A stretch of DNA of 64,000 nt, taken from NCBI RefSeq assembly GCF_014117425.1, contig NZ_CP059725.1:620001-684000 (forward strand), written 5' to 3'. The notes under the pieces are model-generated. The model saw nothing but the letters and a program-made list of their open reading frames with translations. It was not told the origin of the DNA and did not search any database. Below are positions 62,835 through 64,000 of the stretch, piece after piece. Every line of letters begins with the position of its first letter. Position 1 is the stretch's first letter. The translations under genes were made by a program, and so were the position numbers. This DNA is from Bartonella sp. HY038 (lineage in GTDB: Bacteria; Pseudomonadota; Alphaproteobacteria; Rhizobiales; Rhizobiaceae).

Positions 62835-64000
62835 TTATTGTTTCGCTGTAGCAAGCGCTTCAAAAATGCGAGCCGCCATTTCAGCGCCGGGATCCTTTAC
62901 ATTTTCTAATTGATTAGCTGAAACATAGCTAGCACGACCAGCATGAGCCGTTAACATTTTTCCTGTTTCATCTGCGCCCTCACGCGCGGCTTTTGCAGCT
63001 TCTTGTAAGTTGCCACCCGCGATAAGCACATTAAATGCCGGTTGTAAAGCATCAATCATGGTGCGATCACCGGACTTGGCACCGCCATATTCCATCATTT
63101 TTTGTAAGCCGATGTTAAGTGCTTCTGCCCAACCTTGCTGTTCATTATAATTATGGGCGGCACTGGTAAATAAAATGGCCAGCAAGACACCGCTAGAGCC
63201 GCCAGCACTGCGCATTAAACGCTCACCGATTTGCTTTAAAAATCGGGTTGGATTTCCAGTTGCAAGCTGATCTTTCATATCTTTAATGCTTTTTGCTGCA
63301 GTGCTTAAGGTTGAGCCTGTATCACCATCACCAATTTTGGCATCAATTTCATCAATCTCATCGGCATTTTTAATAATTGTGTTAATAATGGTTGCAAGTA
63401 TTATAGCAACGTTTTCATCGCGGGTAATGGCCTGTGTTTCTTGTAGCGTTGGTTGAGGCAAGGAAATTAATGGGTGTTTAATGCTTGTATCGCGCACGAT
63501 CGGCCAATCTCTAACACTCACAGCTTGGGTTAAAGCCGCTTCTTTATCATCATCCAATATTAAAATACTTATTGAAAAACCACGCATATCAAGCGATGTC
63601 ATTAAAGGTGCAGGTCCTATAATATATTTCGCATGGCTATAAAGTGGCGTCTTGGCAAGCGAATTCACCAAAATAGATAATTCTAACGGTGATACGCCGC
63701 CAAGGGAGTTGAGTATGATGGCGATTTTATCTGTACTTGATAATTTTTCGCAAAGTTTAACTGCAGTAAGGGCAACAAGATCATCGGCGGACTGCATGGG
63801 AATGATAGCAGCTCCAGGTTCGCCATGAATACCAAGCCCTAATTCAGCTTGATTATCATTCAGAGATTGTTCCGCTTGCTTGGCGCCTGGTATATTGCAA
63901 TGATTAAGGGATAGACCAAGGGAATGGGTAGCTTGGGCAGCTTTTATTGCCATTTCATAAACTTTTTCAAGACTTGCACCTTGTTCGGCTAGTGCTCCTG
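62835..64000 (-). CDS. Dihydroxyacetone kinase (DhaK-DhaL fusion), 5' end outside window
   Basis: The frame runs off the right edge: codons upstream of the internal ATG at 63953 read GALAEQGASLEKVYE, so the gene continues. The visible part contains the end of the DhaK domain (LGLGIHGEPGA, NSLGGVSPLELSILVN) and, after a linker, the ATP-binding DhaL domain (IDAKIGDGDTGSTLSTA, RSAGGSSGVLLAI, KSGDRTMIDALQPA). Such fusions are ATP-dependent kinases of dihydroxyacetone or related triose/tetrulose sugars. The covalent substrate-binding His of DhaK would lie outside the window. Confidence 0.92.
   Translation of the reverse strand, partial: GALAEQGASLEKVYEMAIKAAQATHSLGLSLNHCNIPGAKQAEQSLNDNQAELGLGIHGEPGAAIIPMQSADDLVALTAVKLCEKLSSTDKIAIILNSLGGVSPLELSILVNSLAKTPLYSHAKYIIGPAPLMTSLDMRGFSISILILDDDKEAALTQAVSVRDWPIVRDTSIKHPLISLPQPTLQETQAITRDENVAIILATIINTIIKNADEIDEIDAKIGDGDTGSTLSTAAKSIKDMKDQLATGNPTRFLKQIGERLMRSAGGSSGVLLAILFTSAAHNYNEQQGWAEALNIGLQKMMEYGGAKSGDRTMIDALQPAFNVLIAGGNLQEAAKAAREGADETGKMLTAHAGRASYVSANQLENVKDPGAEMAARIFEALATAKQ

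Noticed and set aside
1-64000. tRNA, rRNA, riboswitch, insertion sequence or prophage features
   Set aside because: No sequence with the needed conserved parts was recognised when reading both strands; short RNAs cannot be excluded without a covariance search.

Overview
The window is chromosomal DNA of an alphaproteobacterium of the order Hyphomicrobiales (Rhizobiales), most likely a relative of Brucellaceae/Bartonellaceae. The strongest evidence is gene order: pckA diverges from a chvI-chvG(bvrR-bvrS)-hprK-EIIA(Man)-HPr block, an arrangement typical of the order, and ruvC-ruvA-ruvB-ybgC is present. The low G+C, very AT-rich intergenic regions and two large autotransporter adhesins suggest a host-associated lineage. 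The genus cannot be named from sequence alone. No tRNA, rRNA, CRISPR array, IS element or prophage was seen.

Layout. 1-2.8 kb: 3' part of a trimeric autotransporter adhesin carrying a nearly perfect 825-bp-spaced repeat. 3-10.4 kb: oxyR, etfBA, an Imm45-like orphan immunity gene, zinT behind a Zur-like palindrome, a decayed reverse-strand gene, thiN, a glycine-zipper lipoprotein and a Usp protein. 10.9-17.4 kb: D-Ala-D-Ala carboxypeptidase, heparinase II/III-like protein, leuD, a zincin-like protein whose HExxH histidines are replaced, a TM2 protein and a quinone oxidoreductase. 17.5-20.8 kb: ruvCAB-ybgC, followed not by tolQRAB but by two tandem copies of a small unknown gene, one frameshifted. 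20.9-25.6 kb: an accessory stretch with vanW, a second tandem pair of unknown paralogs (again one intact, one frameshifted), orphan hypotheticals and a GT2/LAB_N pair. 25.8-34.4 kb: rimI, tsaB, the regulatory PTS/ChvGI block and pckA. 34.5-44.1 kb: two small unknown genes, an MmgE/PrpD + ComA-like pair, a cis-prenyltransferase, a winged-helix/membrane protein pair, a ZigA-type COG0523 GTPase behind a second Zur-like palindrome, a C4 zinc-finger DksA/TraR protein and an aldehyde dehydrogenase. 44.5-49.6 kb: a very large PdhS-like histidine kinase and a beta-hydroxyacid dehydrogenase. 49.8-57.4 kb: a siderophore uptake cassette (TonB receptor, periplasmic esterase, binding protein, two permeases, ATPase). 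57.6-60.8 kb: a glycine-rich classical autotransporter. 61.4-64 kb: an omega-aminotransferase and the 3' part of a dihydroxyacetone kinase.

How the genes work together. Several parts concern life at an interface with a host or competitors: adhesins at both ends, an envelope/acid-responsive two-component system beside PTS sensors of carbon status, peroxide sensing, scavenging of xenosiderophores, and adaptation to zinc shortage through zinT and zigA. The most unusual signal is the repeated occurrence of small, unrecognised or immunity-like genes as intact-plus-broken tandem copies, or as lone relics, at about 6.4-8.5, 17.5-18.1 and 21.8-23.4 kb. This resembles a decaying store of orphan immunity genes. 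That reading is inference; the frameshifts themselves are visible in the sequence.
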